Source: Chamaea fasciata (taxonomy: Eukaryota > Chordata > Aves > Passeriformes > Sylviidae). From it: DNA of 64,000 nt. The position numbers and the translations under genes are program-made. Position 1 is the first letter of the stretch. Each line of letters begins with the position of its first letter. The stretch is taken from positions 38,707,656 to 38,771,655 of the forward strand of contig JARCOQ010000007.1 of NCBI GenBank assembly GCA_029207755.1. The letters run 5' to 3'. The notes under the pieces were generated by a model. It searched no databases. It saw only the letters and a list, made by a program, of their open reading frames with translations, and had not been told where the DNA came from. Positions 26,901-39,110 of this stretch are shown here, in pieces.

Positions 26901-28900
26901 GAGAGGCCCTTGCTGAGTACATGTGGTTTGAAAATTTCGTACAGTATGTCTTGGCTGAGGTGAATGAAACAATGTTCACTACCATTTCCATCTGTAAGGC
27001 TTCAACTTCCTGCTTGCTTTGTGGTAGTTTGTGCCATGGAAATCCACGCAGAACACCAGCTCTGAAGAATTTCCCAATTCTATCGTGAATTATCTGTCCA
27101 CATTGGATAGAAACCTTTCTTCAGACCTCTCCATAAGGCAGAGGAGCTTTGTCATTGCTGAAATTATCCTCGTTGGCACAGTCTAAAACTGCATTGATAG
27201 ACCAAAGCAGAGTGAGACCAAACCTTTCCTCTGTCCCCAGTCCCCTCACCAAAACATTAATGAATGACAAACAAAAGGCAAAGAGCCAAATTTTGCCTTC
27301 CAGGGGAAAACCCAGTGCAACGGCTTCAAAGCTCTGCAGTAGTAGAGAGAAGCAGCTGGAGAAGTAAGGAGAGGATGAAAAGCAAATGAAAAGCCATTGC
27401 TTAAAACCATTCCTTCTCCCTTCCTTTTTCCTATTTTTATCATTCTTCCAAAAGTAGAAAACTGATAACTAGACTTGTTTTTTCTGTTTATTTTATAGTG
27501 TGCACTGGATTTCTGATTATAGATGGGAGTATGTATGTTGAAGGAGCCATGACAATTTTCTTGCTATAATGACATGTTCTTTTCTTTTGAATCCGAAGTA
27601 GGAACAGAGAAGTACATCATTTTGCTTTATCTCAAAATAAGAGTGTCCACTGTATGTTTTTTAAAATATAGCTACCATGAGAGTACGATATATTTTTACT
27701 CACCCCTGTTACTGAAAAATCTGGCTAGTTAATTTTTTGATGTGTCCCTTAAAATGTTGTAGTTCCTGTTAATTGCCCCAGTGCCTACTGATGAGCCCAG
27801 AACTGATTTTCAAGCTTCCTTACTTAAAGCTCAGAGAACAAGCTGCTTATGATGACCCAACAGAGACATAAGAGAGGTCTATGAAAGGCAGAGTATTCAA
27901 CCAGCCTTAATCCCTGCTTTCAGTAAGGCAGTGTCTTTAAGTACAGACTAATTAGTGAATAGACATGGTTGTAGGTTCTTGTAGACATATCTTTTGTTGG
28001 CTTGAGATGAACTGAGCGGCTAATAGAAATGGTTTAAAATCTCTGCTTTGCTTTTCTTTGAATGCATTTAAAAGGGTATTGAGATGAGAAAATATAAATC
28101 AAAGCATGAGCAAAAGTAAATATAAACTATCTGACTACCAATGTTAGTATATTCCATTTAGATATTATATCCATTTAGATATTGGGACTAAACGCTTGCG
28201 GCTCCCAGGCCTGGACTTCTTAAAGAACTATTCATTTTATAACCTTTGATGTATATCACTGCAAGAAAAGCATGCAGGTTTTTTTTCTGTTACAGTAATG
28301 TATTATGCAAGCATTACTATGCACTTAAATTCTATGTTAAAGCGATCAATCAAGATAAACATAGTTCCCCCATTTTAGTGCTAGGGAAACTTAATTCCAA
28401 GAAGTGAAGTGAATTTTCTTAGGATTTGATTACGTGCCTGATCCTAGAATCTAACTCTCTAGAGGGATGCCCCCCCTCTTTAATCATTTCTTTATTACAT
28501 ATTGTATAATAAAATTTCCCAACAGGTAGGAATAGCCATCTGCAGATTCCAAAGTCATTTTTGGTAAAATTGAATGCGAAGAGAGGCATATGGGAAACTG
28601 AGTGAATGATGACTGACATCTAGTCATAGTCACTTGAAAGAGAAAGCATTTCTTAATCAACAAGACATTAAAAATAAGTAAGAGGGTTAAAAAATAACAA
28701 AAAATGTGGTGTTTTCCATTTTTTTTCCTGGTTATGTTTTCCCTACTATTTGCATGTTGCATGACCTTAACACAATGCAGATGGGAAGCATTGATGTAGC
28801 AACTCACTGTTCTACTCATTTTCTAAAATTAACCATATATTCCTGTAATATTCAATAACAGTACCTTGGATATTGAAACTCATAACCTTTTTGCTGCTTT
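18000..28900 (+). other. Intronic stretch without recognised genes or interspersed repeats
   Basis: Apart from the short duplications listed separately, I see no exon, RNA gene or identifiable transposon in these 11 kb. The many short frames are unrelated to each other, lack splice context and show no familiar protein motif. Old, highly diverged CR1 pieces may be present below what can be recognised by eye. Confidence 0.6.
22735..22772. repeat. Perfect 19-bp tandem duplication
   Basis: TCCCTCTGAAAACTTTCAG occurs twice head to tail (22735-22753 and 22754-22772) without a difference. It is most simply a recent replication slippage event. Confidence 0.93.
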
Positions 28901-28939
28901 TATCACCTGTATTATCCATAGGAGATAATTACTGCAAAG

Positions 28940-29052
28940 CAGCTGGCTGTTGATTTTAGAGAGCATCAATTGTTCTCCTGTCCCAGCTGTTGGCTAATAA
29001 GGACAGTCAACACATCTGTTTCAACAGCTGGTAATTAACAAAAGCCTAATTG
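28940..29052. promoter_or_regulatory. Candidate regulatory cluster of E-boxes and homeodomain sites
   Basis: Three CAGCTG E-boxes lie at 28940, 28984 and 29025. The last two form an inverted pair, CAGCTGTTG (28984-28992) and CAACAGCTG (29022-29030). A TAATTA homeodomain core lies at 29032-29037, CAATTG at 28968 and CTAATTG near 29047. This density within about 110 bp is typical of developmental enhancers, but activity and conservation are untested here. Confidence 0.33.
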
Positions 29053-29792
29053 CTGCAACTCTTTTAACAACAGATCTATGAAAGAGTAGGGATGTGGAGG
29101 AATATTATTTACTCTGTTCTCGGCACATTCTGTGACCAGTTTCTTTTCTCTTTTTTTACTTTGAACACCACTTCCTTTGTCTGACACACTGAATGGCAGG
29201 ACAACACAATATGGTAATCCAGAGCTTAAGTTTTTCAGATCTCTGGTGCTGTTTCTTATTGCAACATTTCTTTGCTAAGTTGCAAGATAAAATGGATCAA
29301 AAGCATTTTGTAGAGTCTCATACAACGGAGATAATTGACTACAGTATGCTTATGCAATAGGGCTGCCAATCCGCAGCTTCCAAAAGAAAGTAATATATTT
29401 CCATTTGTGGGTGAGTTTAACAGCTCTGTGCTCAAGTAAGAGTCATCATTCTGAAAGTGGTGGTTATTTAAGAATTTTTGTACTGCTCTTCAGATGCTTT
29501 GCAAAATTTGTTGTGAAGTGCTTTTTCTTTCCTCTGATGAGACCCACATATGTTGGTTAGTTTAAAAGTAAATGCCAGGTGGCACCTTGCACGGCAGAAA
29601 TATCTAACCATTTTATCACTACAAAATTTGAGAGGGTTCTGCACAATGGTTGTCTAAATATCTACATTTATACTATCAGTCATCAAACACTAATTCAAAG
29701 ATGTTTTAGACAAATTAGACTTATCATTGGGTACAGCACACATGTAATTGGAATACTCGTCACTAAATAGAGAGAATGCATGTATACAAATA

Positions 29793-29863
29793 CAGGGAAA
29801 TGTTAATCCCATTGAAGTCAACAGTGAACTTCTGTTGGCTTCAATGGGTCAGGATTTTCCCTG
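29793..29863. repeat. Stem-loop repeat, 17-bp stem plus 8-bp outer stem
   Basis: The inner arms CCCATTGAAGTCAACAG (29808-29824) and CTGTTGGCTTCAATGGG (29832-29848) pair with one G-T wobble around a 7-nt loop. An outer 8-bp stem, CAGGGAAA (29793) with TTTCCCTG (29856), is separated by a symmetric 7 x 7 internal loop. The CATTGAAGTCAA / TTCAATGGG wording resembles an old repeat I have seen in reptile and bird genomes, but I cannot name the family. It could also be an unproven hairpin RNA. Confidence 0.7.
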
Positions 29864-32800
29864 CAAAATCAAATTTTCTTAAAAGCTGGAGACAAATTTG
29901 GCATTCATTGTGCTACCCATGAAAAGAAAGTATTCAAGCATTAATGGATCTATGGCCGAAGTATTATGCAAGTCTGGCATGTGTTACAGATTGTGTGAAA
30001 GCCTTGACTCAATGAAAATTTTCAAGAAATAGCATTTAGAGTGGTATTTTGAAGTGATAAACTGATGATGAAAACTGTGATTCTTTGGTAAAAGTTAGTC
30101 AAGATCACTTGATTAAACTTGCCTTACTAACATTTCAGTTGGCAAATATTTCTGCACAGAGTTCTTAATTGTCTGCTGGGTATGTTGAAAGGTATAAAAG
30201 AAATTCTGCTCAAGTGCTTTCCATTGACAGAATAGAGATTGCATAATTAAAAATATTCTGGCAAGGCAAGTTTAGTTCAACAGGTGTTCAAGTTGAGAAA
30301 TGTCTAATAGGTGCAGTGAAAAAGAAGAATATATACTTCGAATGAATAAAAACAAAAGCATTGGCTAAAATTTTAAGATAGTAATACAGATAAGTATTTA
30401 CTGTCTGGATTTATCATGAAGATTTTTTTTGTACAAAACTATCTTTGTTGATCAAAATTATTTCTTCAGTATTGCACAAATAATAAGAAAGATGTAAACC
30501 TTCTGTATTAGATTAGACTGGAAAATTGCTGGAAGATGTGATAGTTGAGAAAAATGTTTATCTCTTCAGTGGATTATGTTATTTTATTTCACAAGTAAAC
30601 AATTTTTTAGGAAATTGATCATGGGTAAGGTATCCCTCTTCTCATTCACTTCCCTTACTCCAAAGATTACAATGCCACTTTTTTTCCCAGTTGAAATGTA
30701 GTTGAGTCTGACTTGCAACAGAAATTTAGGCAACTAAGCACCAAAACAAACATAGGAACTGAAAAGGATGGTTTTGCCCAATGCATAGATCTACTAGAAT
30801 CTAACAGATATGCCATAGAAGGTAATATGATTACCTCATAAAAAGATTTAGTAAATAGATTTTTAACAGAAAGGAGCAGAAATCTGTAGTATCCAAACAT
30901 ACTTTTGAGTCCTGAGTGAAGGTAACTCACCTGTATCAACAGATCTTGTCCAACAGTATAGCATCCATCACAAGCTATGGATAGATCCATCGCCTCCTGA
31001 TTTGAAAGTGCCCTCTATTGAATTTTCATATGTACTATTTCCATCAGACAAATGTTTCCTATAAATATATGTTCTCACAAACACCTCTATTTGCTTTACT
31101 TGCTTTAAGTCCTTACTCTGAGTTCTACTTGGGTACAAAGCATTGATATAAGATTATGGAAAAAGCAGCATTCAGGGAGTTGTTCTGTTCAGAATCAACT
31201 ACTCAGACTCAGCATGACTGATCCCTTCTACACAGCTAACATTGCAACGACAGAGACTGAAACTGTTCTAAACTATCTGTTGAGGATGCTTGCATCACAG
31301 GAGACATGATGGTGGCTTGTTCACAATGTCTCAGAAATTCAGTCACTCCAGTTGCACAAGTAGCTCAAAGTCATGAAGCCTACAGCCAGCCTCAAGAGCA
31401 GACATGGAGCTCCTGACTTTTCCCAAATGTGCTAGGCATGACATAATCCAGCTGGAGAAAGAACTTAAATTGTTTTGCTCTGTTGTTTGATAAGAACTTC
31501 AGATATCAAATGAGGAGTGCTAACAGGCTTGCCAGATTCAAAGTTGTTTTGTCTTAGTAGTTAGGCTCTGGACATGTCAATGTGGAGCATACTCATGGAT
31601 TCTTTCTTATTCCTAAATTTTCTGATGACAGATACTTTCATTCAATTTTTTTTTTTTCTTTTCTTAGATGTAACAATTGCTTTTGAACTCCACACTTCAG
31701 TTCTGTGTTTCTTTGTGTACAAAAATATCTGATAAATTTGAGTATGTATACCTGCATTCATTTTCCATAAGGTGAAGACCACCAGATGAAGTAATAAACA
31801 TTAACTCTCCAAATTCTGCAAGAGAAATATGGCGTAATTGGACCAATTAATATTTATGGCCCTCTACAGACTATGGCTTTTATTAAAGAATTTTAGTTAA
31901 ATTCTGATAATGTGATTAGACAATGCTGCCTTCTGTGTTAGTATTGTCTGTCAGGAGATGACAGTCATTCTGTCTCTTTGCGTGAAAGGTTTTAATTTGG
32001 AGAGTATTATCACTTAGCATCTGTTATAAGCTTTGAAGCGTAAATTGTTAACTCCTTTTCCCCTCAAGTTACTGCCTCGCATGCTGGTTTTTTCCCCTCT
32101 TACGCAGCATGAATGATTTCAATGATGTATTTTCTTATAGAAAGAGCTTTGTGAAATATTGCAGTGTCTCAGTTGGACTGTTTCTGTTGGACTGGTGTCA
32201 CACTGAAATCAAAGGTGGCAAGGACAACTAAATTCAAACAGCAATGAAATTACATCTTCAGTGGCTGGTCAAAGCCAAGGACTTTACTATAAGGAGGAGT
32301 CTGCAGTAGGGGTTGAGTGATGAAGAAAGGTTAGAGAGATTTGCCTGAGGAAGAATTACTCCTTCATCTTTGAAATGGAGATGTGGGTGACACCTGTTTT
32401 ACAGCTGTGTGCCTCACCAGCCTACTGGGAATGAAAGTCACATTTATTAACCTTAATCTAGTTTATTAAGCCTTTATTAGTTGACAAGACCACTTATTTG
32501 TACCTAGACTAGTAACCAAAATAGGATCAGGGCATGGACTTGCACAATGGCATGCATTCTTTTAGAGAGCTCCCTGGCATGGTTTTAACACACTCTCCCA
32601 GATGATGCTTTCAAACCATACCGTGTGCTAGGGCCCTTTGACGGTCTGGTGTTGGCAGCCCTTCCTTTTAGGGGTGAATGGAAGAGAACTTTCAACCATT
32701 TTTTAAAATTAGTGAAGTCATGCCAGTAGATCTCAAGGTTGGAATGTATTTTCTGGTCTGGTTTTTTTAGCAATAGAGAGTTGGGTGCTGTGGTTAATTT

Positions 32801-34230
32801 GGGGTCTGTTAGTGGAGCCTCAAAAATGTGCCAGATGGAGAGCCCTGAGAGCACACAGTTTCTGGCTGCTGCACAGCTAAAACATGTCTGGCTGTAATAC
32901 AAACTTCCTTCAGTTATTCTGCCAGTTCAGTTCCGCCCCAAACTGGATAAGACACTTTTGGGGCTGAGGGTAAAGTTGTTTTTACTGAATAGGGTCTTTG
33001 TTACCACAAAGCTTCTGAGACAACATGACATTACCTTTTGGATCCTGTGCTGACAATTTGCTGTTTGTGGCAGATGCTTACTTGAAATCATAGGTGGCCA
33101 AAGTAATTTTTGTGGACAATGGGTTTTTCGTGGGTGCTGACATTTGAAGCTTTCTCAGAGTAGCCTGCCAGTAGGACTCAGACACCACCTGGAAAGTTTC
33201 TTCAGCTTACTCCAGCTTACATGGTTGTTTCCTTCTTGATTTCCCCTAAGAAGATTGGCAGTAAAGTTTCATGTATAGTGCAGTCATCTTCATGGTATGA
33301 AGTCAGGCCTCTCAGAGTTTAGGGAAACATGCCTATTATTAAAGTAAATCAGAGATGGTTTTTATCCTTTGTTTTAAGTTTATATTTGGTAACCTGATAT
33401 GTTGTTTAGGGGTGTACCTGTTTTCCAGTCCAGTTACCTATGGATCCATGAAGTGGATACATGGTTACACCATGCCCAAAGCCGTATCCTTTATTTTGCC
33501 TTCATACGAGACAAGTTTCTCTGTATTGCCAATGTTTTTTCCATTGTTTATTTGAATTTGCATTTTCCAAATTGATTTTTAAATGAGAAAAAAAGTATGT
33601 AATGTCACCAAGGCCAAACCTGAATCACAGAACATGAAATAATGTTTCTTTTCCACAAGTCCACAGCTGTAAACGGTATTTAATCTGAGAAATAAAGGAA
33701 TTAACTAACTTACATGTGTTATTTTCATATAGATTGTAAAGACATGGCTACCGTGCAGAAATTGCTGTCATGAATGGGTTTTTCTTTCTTTATTTAAACA
33801 AAGTATTTTTGATTGTGTTCTTTTTATGGTCTTTTCACAGTATACATTGTGATTTAGTATACTTTTGAGTGAAGTATCTACCTACCTGCATTAAAGCACC
33901 CCCAGCTGGTGTTCTTAATAAAATTCTTCCTACTAAAAGGTCAGCGTCTCTGTACGTGGCATTACTTATGCGCAAAGCCCAGTCCAGCTATGAGTGTGTA
34001 TTTTGGAGCTGTCATCCTCAGAAGTTTTCAGGGGCCTTTTTCTTGTCCACTATAGTTATATCTTACCTAAAATAAGACTTGCAATATCATGAGGTAGTTA
34101 TCCATATGCACAGTAGGCATGCATGATGGTATCTCTGGGGTTTTTACCTATGTATGCAAACTAATGGAAACCATAAATGAAATCTTGACCCTGGAAAGTC
34201 AATTGCAGTTTTGTGTCAGCCCCTCAAGGG

Positions 34231-34346
34231 CTGAATTCCAAATGAATCGTCCTCACTCCCTAAAGTATTCTTTAAAATAAAATGGTTCCTGAATTCCAAA
34301 TGAATTGTCCTCACTCCCTAAAGTATTCTTTAAAATAAAATGGTTC
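34231..34346. repeat. 58-bp tandem duplication, one difference
   Basis: Two 58-bp units start CTGAATTCCAAATGAAT at 34231 and 34289 and end AAAATGGTTC. The only difference is C versus T at 34248/34306, where a CpG in copy 1 is TpG in copy 2. That is the commonest vertebrate point mutation. The duplication is therefore young and may vary between individuals. Confidence 0.97.
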
Positions 34347-34583
34347 CATATATTAGTCTCACACTCTTATCACATGCCTTGGATTGTCCTTTGAATAGGT
34401 AATTTTTTCTGCAATTTTCAGTATATCAGTAGGCTGCTTGGAAGAAGTATAGCATATTACAGAGTAATACTGCAGATGATGAAGAAACTTTGTCTCATCC
34501 TATCTAAGGTTAAATGAGCAAAATCTCACTGAAACATGAGCATTTCATATAGATACTTTCTTATATAATGTGATAATTGATGA

Positions 34584-34742
34584 ATTATAGAATCATAGGT
34601 TGGAAAGGACCTTAAAGGTCATCTAATTCCAATCCATCTGCTTTGAGCAGAGACACCTTTCACTAGACCAGGTTGTTCAGAGCTCCGTTCAGCCTGGCCT
34701 TGAACACCTCCAGGGATAGGCCCACTTCCCTGGGCAAATCTG
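34584..34742 (-). mobile_element. CR1 LINE 3' end, minus strand
   Basis: Read on the plus strand it opens with the reverse complement of a CR1 terminus (TAGAATCATAGGTTGGAAAG), then ACCTTAAAGGTCATCTAATT, TTTCACTAGACCAGGTTG and CAGCCTGGCCTTGAACACCT. These are standard CR1 3' end phrases in order. It is truncated after about 160 bp and lies antisense to MIPOL1. Confidence 0.95.
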
Positions 34743-36559
34743 CCTTCAATATGTGCTTGTAAAAGAGCAAACTGCTTGTTAAATATTGCTGATACAGTGA
34801 GCTTCTTCCCAATGTGGTGTGACCACGTAGTACAAGAATAAGGCATCAAATCTCAGGCATAATGATATTGTTTGCTTTTATTGTAGTAAAGCTAACCACA
34901 TACATACCTAGTCTCAGCAAAATTGCTTTTGTATTCTTTCGTTTTCTTTCTCAGAGCAGTAAAAAGCTTTTTGGTGATTTGTTTATTTCTAATTATACAA
35001 TCTGTGTAGTATATGTTGTGACCTGTTGCTGTCATTCCAGTCACAACAGGATCTCTTAGAAATGAACAACCACACAAGCAATGTTCATCTGGTATGATAA
35101 TGTATTCTCACTGGGGCATTTTTGTGATGGAGACAAGAGTCTGAATGTGACATCTTTTACAAGTCTTCTGAAAAAGTCCTGAAAAAATATTAAATTAGGG
35201 ATAGCATAAAGGCTGAGTTGAGTAAGGTGACATAAGATAGATGTGAAGCACAACACTTCTTGAAAACAGGAGTTCCATTTCAGAGTAAAAAGAAGATTAT
35301 AGGGTTAAAGATTTTAATTCCAATAAGAAAAAACATAAATATATTCTTTGTAAGGTAAATTAAGAATTATACAGGTTAAAACGCCACTGTTGATGCTCTC
35401 CCATCATGTATGTGAAAGCCCTTATTTCAGCTCCCTGATCCAAGTTCAGCACCCTCAAACATTTTTATGGCTGATTTCTAGAGTTCAACTTCTTATCCAT
35501 GATGTATCCCTGTTTGTATCTGCTTTTCACATACTTAGCCATTTAATAAAAAAATATTTTTGTCAGTCCTGGAGAGAGAAGACAGACAATGATAGTCATC
35601 AGAAACATGGGTAATTCACATGACTTTGGAGAGGGAAGCATTCTCACTGGAAGGAATCCACCAGGCTGCCCAGAGTGGGTTAATGCAAGAAGCTGGGACT
35701 CAGCATTAGGTTTCTTCATTCAAAACAAATAATGTAATCACATGGCTGGGGAGGAGTTCTCTCTTCTGTCAGAAATCCTGTCTGGCATTCCTCAGACATA
35801 CTTCCATCTAAACCAGTGTATCTTCACAATGCAGTGAGATAATACTTTTTATTGAAAAAAAAGTTTCATTACAGATATTTATTTGGACTAAGAGTAATAT
35901 TAGATTGTTGAGTAAAATATTATGATTAATTGTTTCATCCTGCTGCAAACTCATAAAGGTCATGTTTGCTGTTGAGATACCTTTCCTTTGTGCCCAAAGG
36001 GTATGTCAACCCGGGTGTGGTTGTGGCAAAGGGTTGGTGAGGGCTGCAACTTAAAGGCTGTTGGAGTTCCCACAATTTCCACCCTTACCCTGAAATTCGC
36101 ACACAGAAATAACCCTCAGCTGGTTCTTCATTGTAATTTTTCTAGCTGTACTGATCCTCCACAGCAGTGCAGATCCATCAGGGATCAGTAATACAGTTGT
36201 TCCGTTTACTCCAAGTTAAGACAGGCTTAGAAAAACTATTTCTGTTAGAAAATTGTGTGTTGAGAGACAGTTTTGCATGAATTTCTAATAATTTCAGTTA
36301 CTCCAAACTTTTTCAGCTCAGTTTATCTCCCATAAGTTTTATTTGGTGAATATCGAAACCTACATTTCAAACTTCAAAAATAAAGCATTCAATTTTTACA
36401 TTTTAAATTTGGGCTTACTATTGTTAATGATGTATATCATGATATGTCAGTGTTTTGTAACAACTACTATAGTAAGTTCTAATTTTACCTCTTAATTTTT
36501 AAAATCATCAAGACCAGCTGATACTTAAATGCAAGTTGAAACATTTTATCTGATTTTCT

Positions 36560-36920
36560 AGGTCGATGTGTCCCCTTTGGTATTGTAATGAGACAATTTG
36601 ACACTTCAGCACCGTGATAAAAAAAAAATTTAAAAAAAGAAGAAAAAAAAGGGAGATTGCTTAGTGTGTTATTAGAGTGCTGGCCATTTTCAGTCCTCTC
36701 ATGGTAGCTGGAGTCTTTTTCTTGACCCTGAAAGCCTCTGATCCCCTAATTAATGAGACAAGTGCTTATATTCTTTTCTAGATCAAAGCACCGCCTAATT
36801 CTATTGTTGGTGAAACAGTTTGATATGTTGACACTTTGATATAGAAAATAAGATGAGCTGTTGTAATCTGCACTAAGTAGCAGCTGCTAATGTAAAAATA
36901 ACAGAATGGTTAGAAGCTGG
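36560..36920. promoter_or_regulatory. Candidate conserved non-coding block
   Basis: The segment is free of recognised repeats except an A-rich run (36619-36652). It holds TAATTAATGA at 36747-36756, a TCF/LEF-like ATCAAAG at 36782-36788 and a CAGCTG E-box near 36892. Its texture resembles ancient conserved elements. This is a weak judgement from composition and motifs alone. Confidence 0.25.
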
Positions 36921-38109
36921 ATCTCATATGTGTCACAACATGATCTGCTCTATCAGGCAGTATATATTTCTCTTACTGACATGATGTGTAAAATGTAAAA
37001 GCATTAAAAATAGTGTAAGACTAAAATATTTCTTCAGTTATTTAATTTTTTTCCAGAGTTGGGGTTTTTTTGCGTGTTCGTTCTAACTCAGAATGAAAGA
37101 AACCTTTATTTGCCTTCCCAATCTCCTGCTGCCCTGAGAAGACACCTGAGCTCTTCCTATCCAGCTAGCCTGCTAATATCAGCAGAAATGTACTTCTTCC
37201 TCACAAGGAACGGGAGCAATTCTCTGTTGTCTGTTTAAGGCTAGATTCCGTTTCAGACTCCAGATAACATAGGACCTAGAGCAGAAAGACACCTTACTGC
37301 CATTTTTCCCCTTTTCCCCTTTGAAGCTCTACTAAATGTAAATGACTGAGACCATAAATTGTAGAAATTAACTTGGAGACTCCTCAGGTTTCTGACCCAA
37401 CCTTCTTCTAATCCACAGGAATATCCCGTGTCAGTAGAAAACAAGATGTTGGTAGTGACTGTTACTGAGTGAAGGAAGACCCGTACATTAACATGGATCT
37501 CAGTCAAGCCAAGGGAAATTGCACTCGGTAGAAAGCGTGCCCTTTCTAATTGAGTCAGTTATGATTTCTATACAAATAAAGTACAAATAAGTTGTCCTCA
37601 AGAAGGGTACTTAATAAGCAAGGAAGTTAGACTTTAGAAAACGGGAGATACAGAGACAAATGAAAATTGCCTGAGGTTAAGCTAAGTTTGCCGCTGGAAA
37701 GGAAATTGAAACAAATAATAGTGTATCAATTGAAATGAGAACAAGGAAAGAGAAAATATGCCACTGGTCTGAGAATGGCATGGAGATCAGGGGTAATTCT
37801 GGATTAGCTCTGAAAGCATGTGATTTTAATTTTTGTTTCTCTCATCATTGGGCAATGAAGATGCCAGCTGTGAGGACAAGGGTTAAGAAAAGTGAATGTG
37901 TGCAAATGGAGTGTATGATAGCTGTTCAATAGATTATTGTGCTTGTATTGGTTTAATGGATGGTTTCCATCCCCAGTTCTGAAAAAGTTGGCACCTGAAA
38001 TTCCAGGAATGATAGTAAAGTCCTTTAATAAATCTTATGAGGCCATGTGCAGTGTGATATGACCAGGAATTAGCAGAGACAGCATCTATATTTAGAAGAG
38101 CAAAAAATG

Positions 38110-39110
38110 TAATTTTGACAACTGTAGACCAGTTAGTCTTTATTGTGAGGCTTCAGAGAAAATGTGGAAGGAAAATGTTTTTAAAGCACGGATCCATCAA
38201 GAGTGAATTGAAGTACAGTTTTCACACAAGAATGATCAAGAATTCTTCTTTGATATGATAACGGGTTATTTAGACAAGGAAACTTTTTTAATATAACCTG
38301 ACACAAGCTTATAGGTTGTGCCATATGGAAAATTATTAATTACAGTGGGGAATGCGTATATTGTTATTTTACAAGCAGGCACAAGCTTAATGTGGGAAAT
38401 GCTGCTTGCTGTTAACTGGGTTCATCCAGCGTCTCTTGTTTGGAAGAACGGGCACGTTTAGCTCATGTCTGTCTGCAAAATGTCATGTACCCATGAAGGA
38501 GACGAGGGATTAGTCAAAGGCAATAAGGAACTAGTTAGCAGGAAGGCAGCAGCAAACAGTTTTGAAGGAAGAAACGTTAAGGTCCAGGGATTTCACTAGT
38601 GGAATTTCTCTCCAATTTCTTACCAGTTGGTGCTGAACCAGTTCTCTTTAATGCTGTCATTGAGAACCTTTGGCATGAAGAGCAGCAGTGTACCAAAAAA
38701 ATTGCTTGATGATACAGAGCTGGGGGTTGTTTTTAGTAAGATATGGAGATATTATTAACACAAAGTAGGTTCAAGCTGTCTTGAAGAAAGATTGGGATGG
38801 CCTCAAGTACTGGAAAAACAAAAGCAGTGGGTGGAATTTTGTTGCCAAGTGTAAGGTATTATCTTTTCAGGATGAATAAGAGTTTCCACTGTCATCTGGG
38901 TAATACCAGTGTGCAGGAGAACAGGCTGGAGGGTGACTCTGAGCAAAAAGAGTGTAAGAACGTGTCAGATAAGAGGTTTCCACTGGCATTAGCACAGAGT
39001 ACTAAGGAGAGATGTGTTTAAATTGATCAGGGTAATGAAGAGCCTGCTCAATGAGAGGTGACAGAAAAGGTTGTTTGTTTAGCCTATCTCAGAAAGGAAA
39101 AATAAGAGCT
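38110..39110 (+). mobile_element. Decayed CR1 LINE body (reverse transcriptase to 3' region)
   Basis: Phrases of the CR1 ORF2 region appear in the right order but heavily mutated: TAGACCAGTTAGTCTTTATT near 38127, a degraded GTTCTCTTTAATGCTGTCAT with a following GAGAACCTTTGG near 38641, GATGATACAGAGCTGGGGG near 38707, and AGGTTGTTTGTTTAGCCTA near 39068. No frame stays open through it, so it is a dead copy of about 1 kb. Both boundaries are approximate. Confidence 0.68.
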
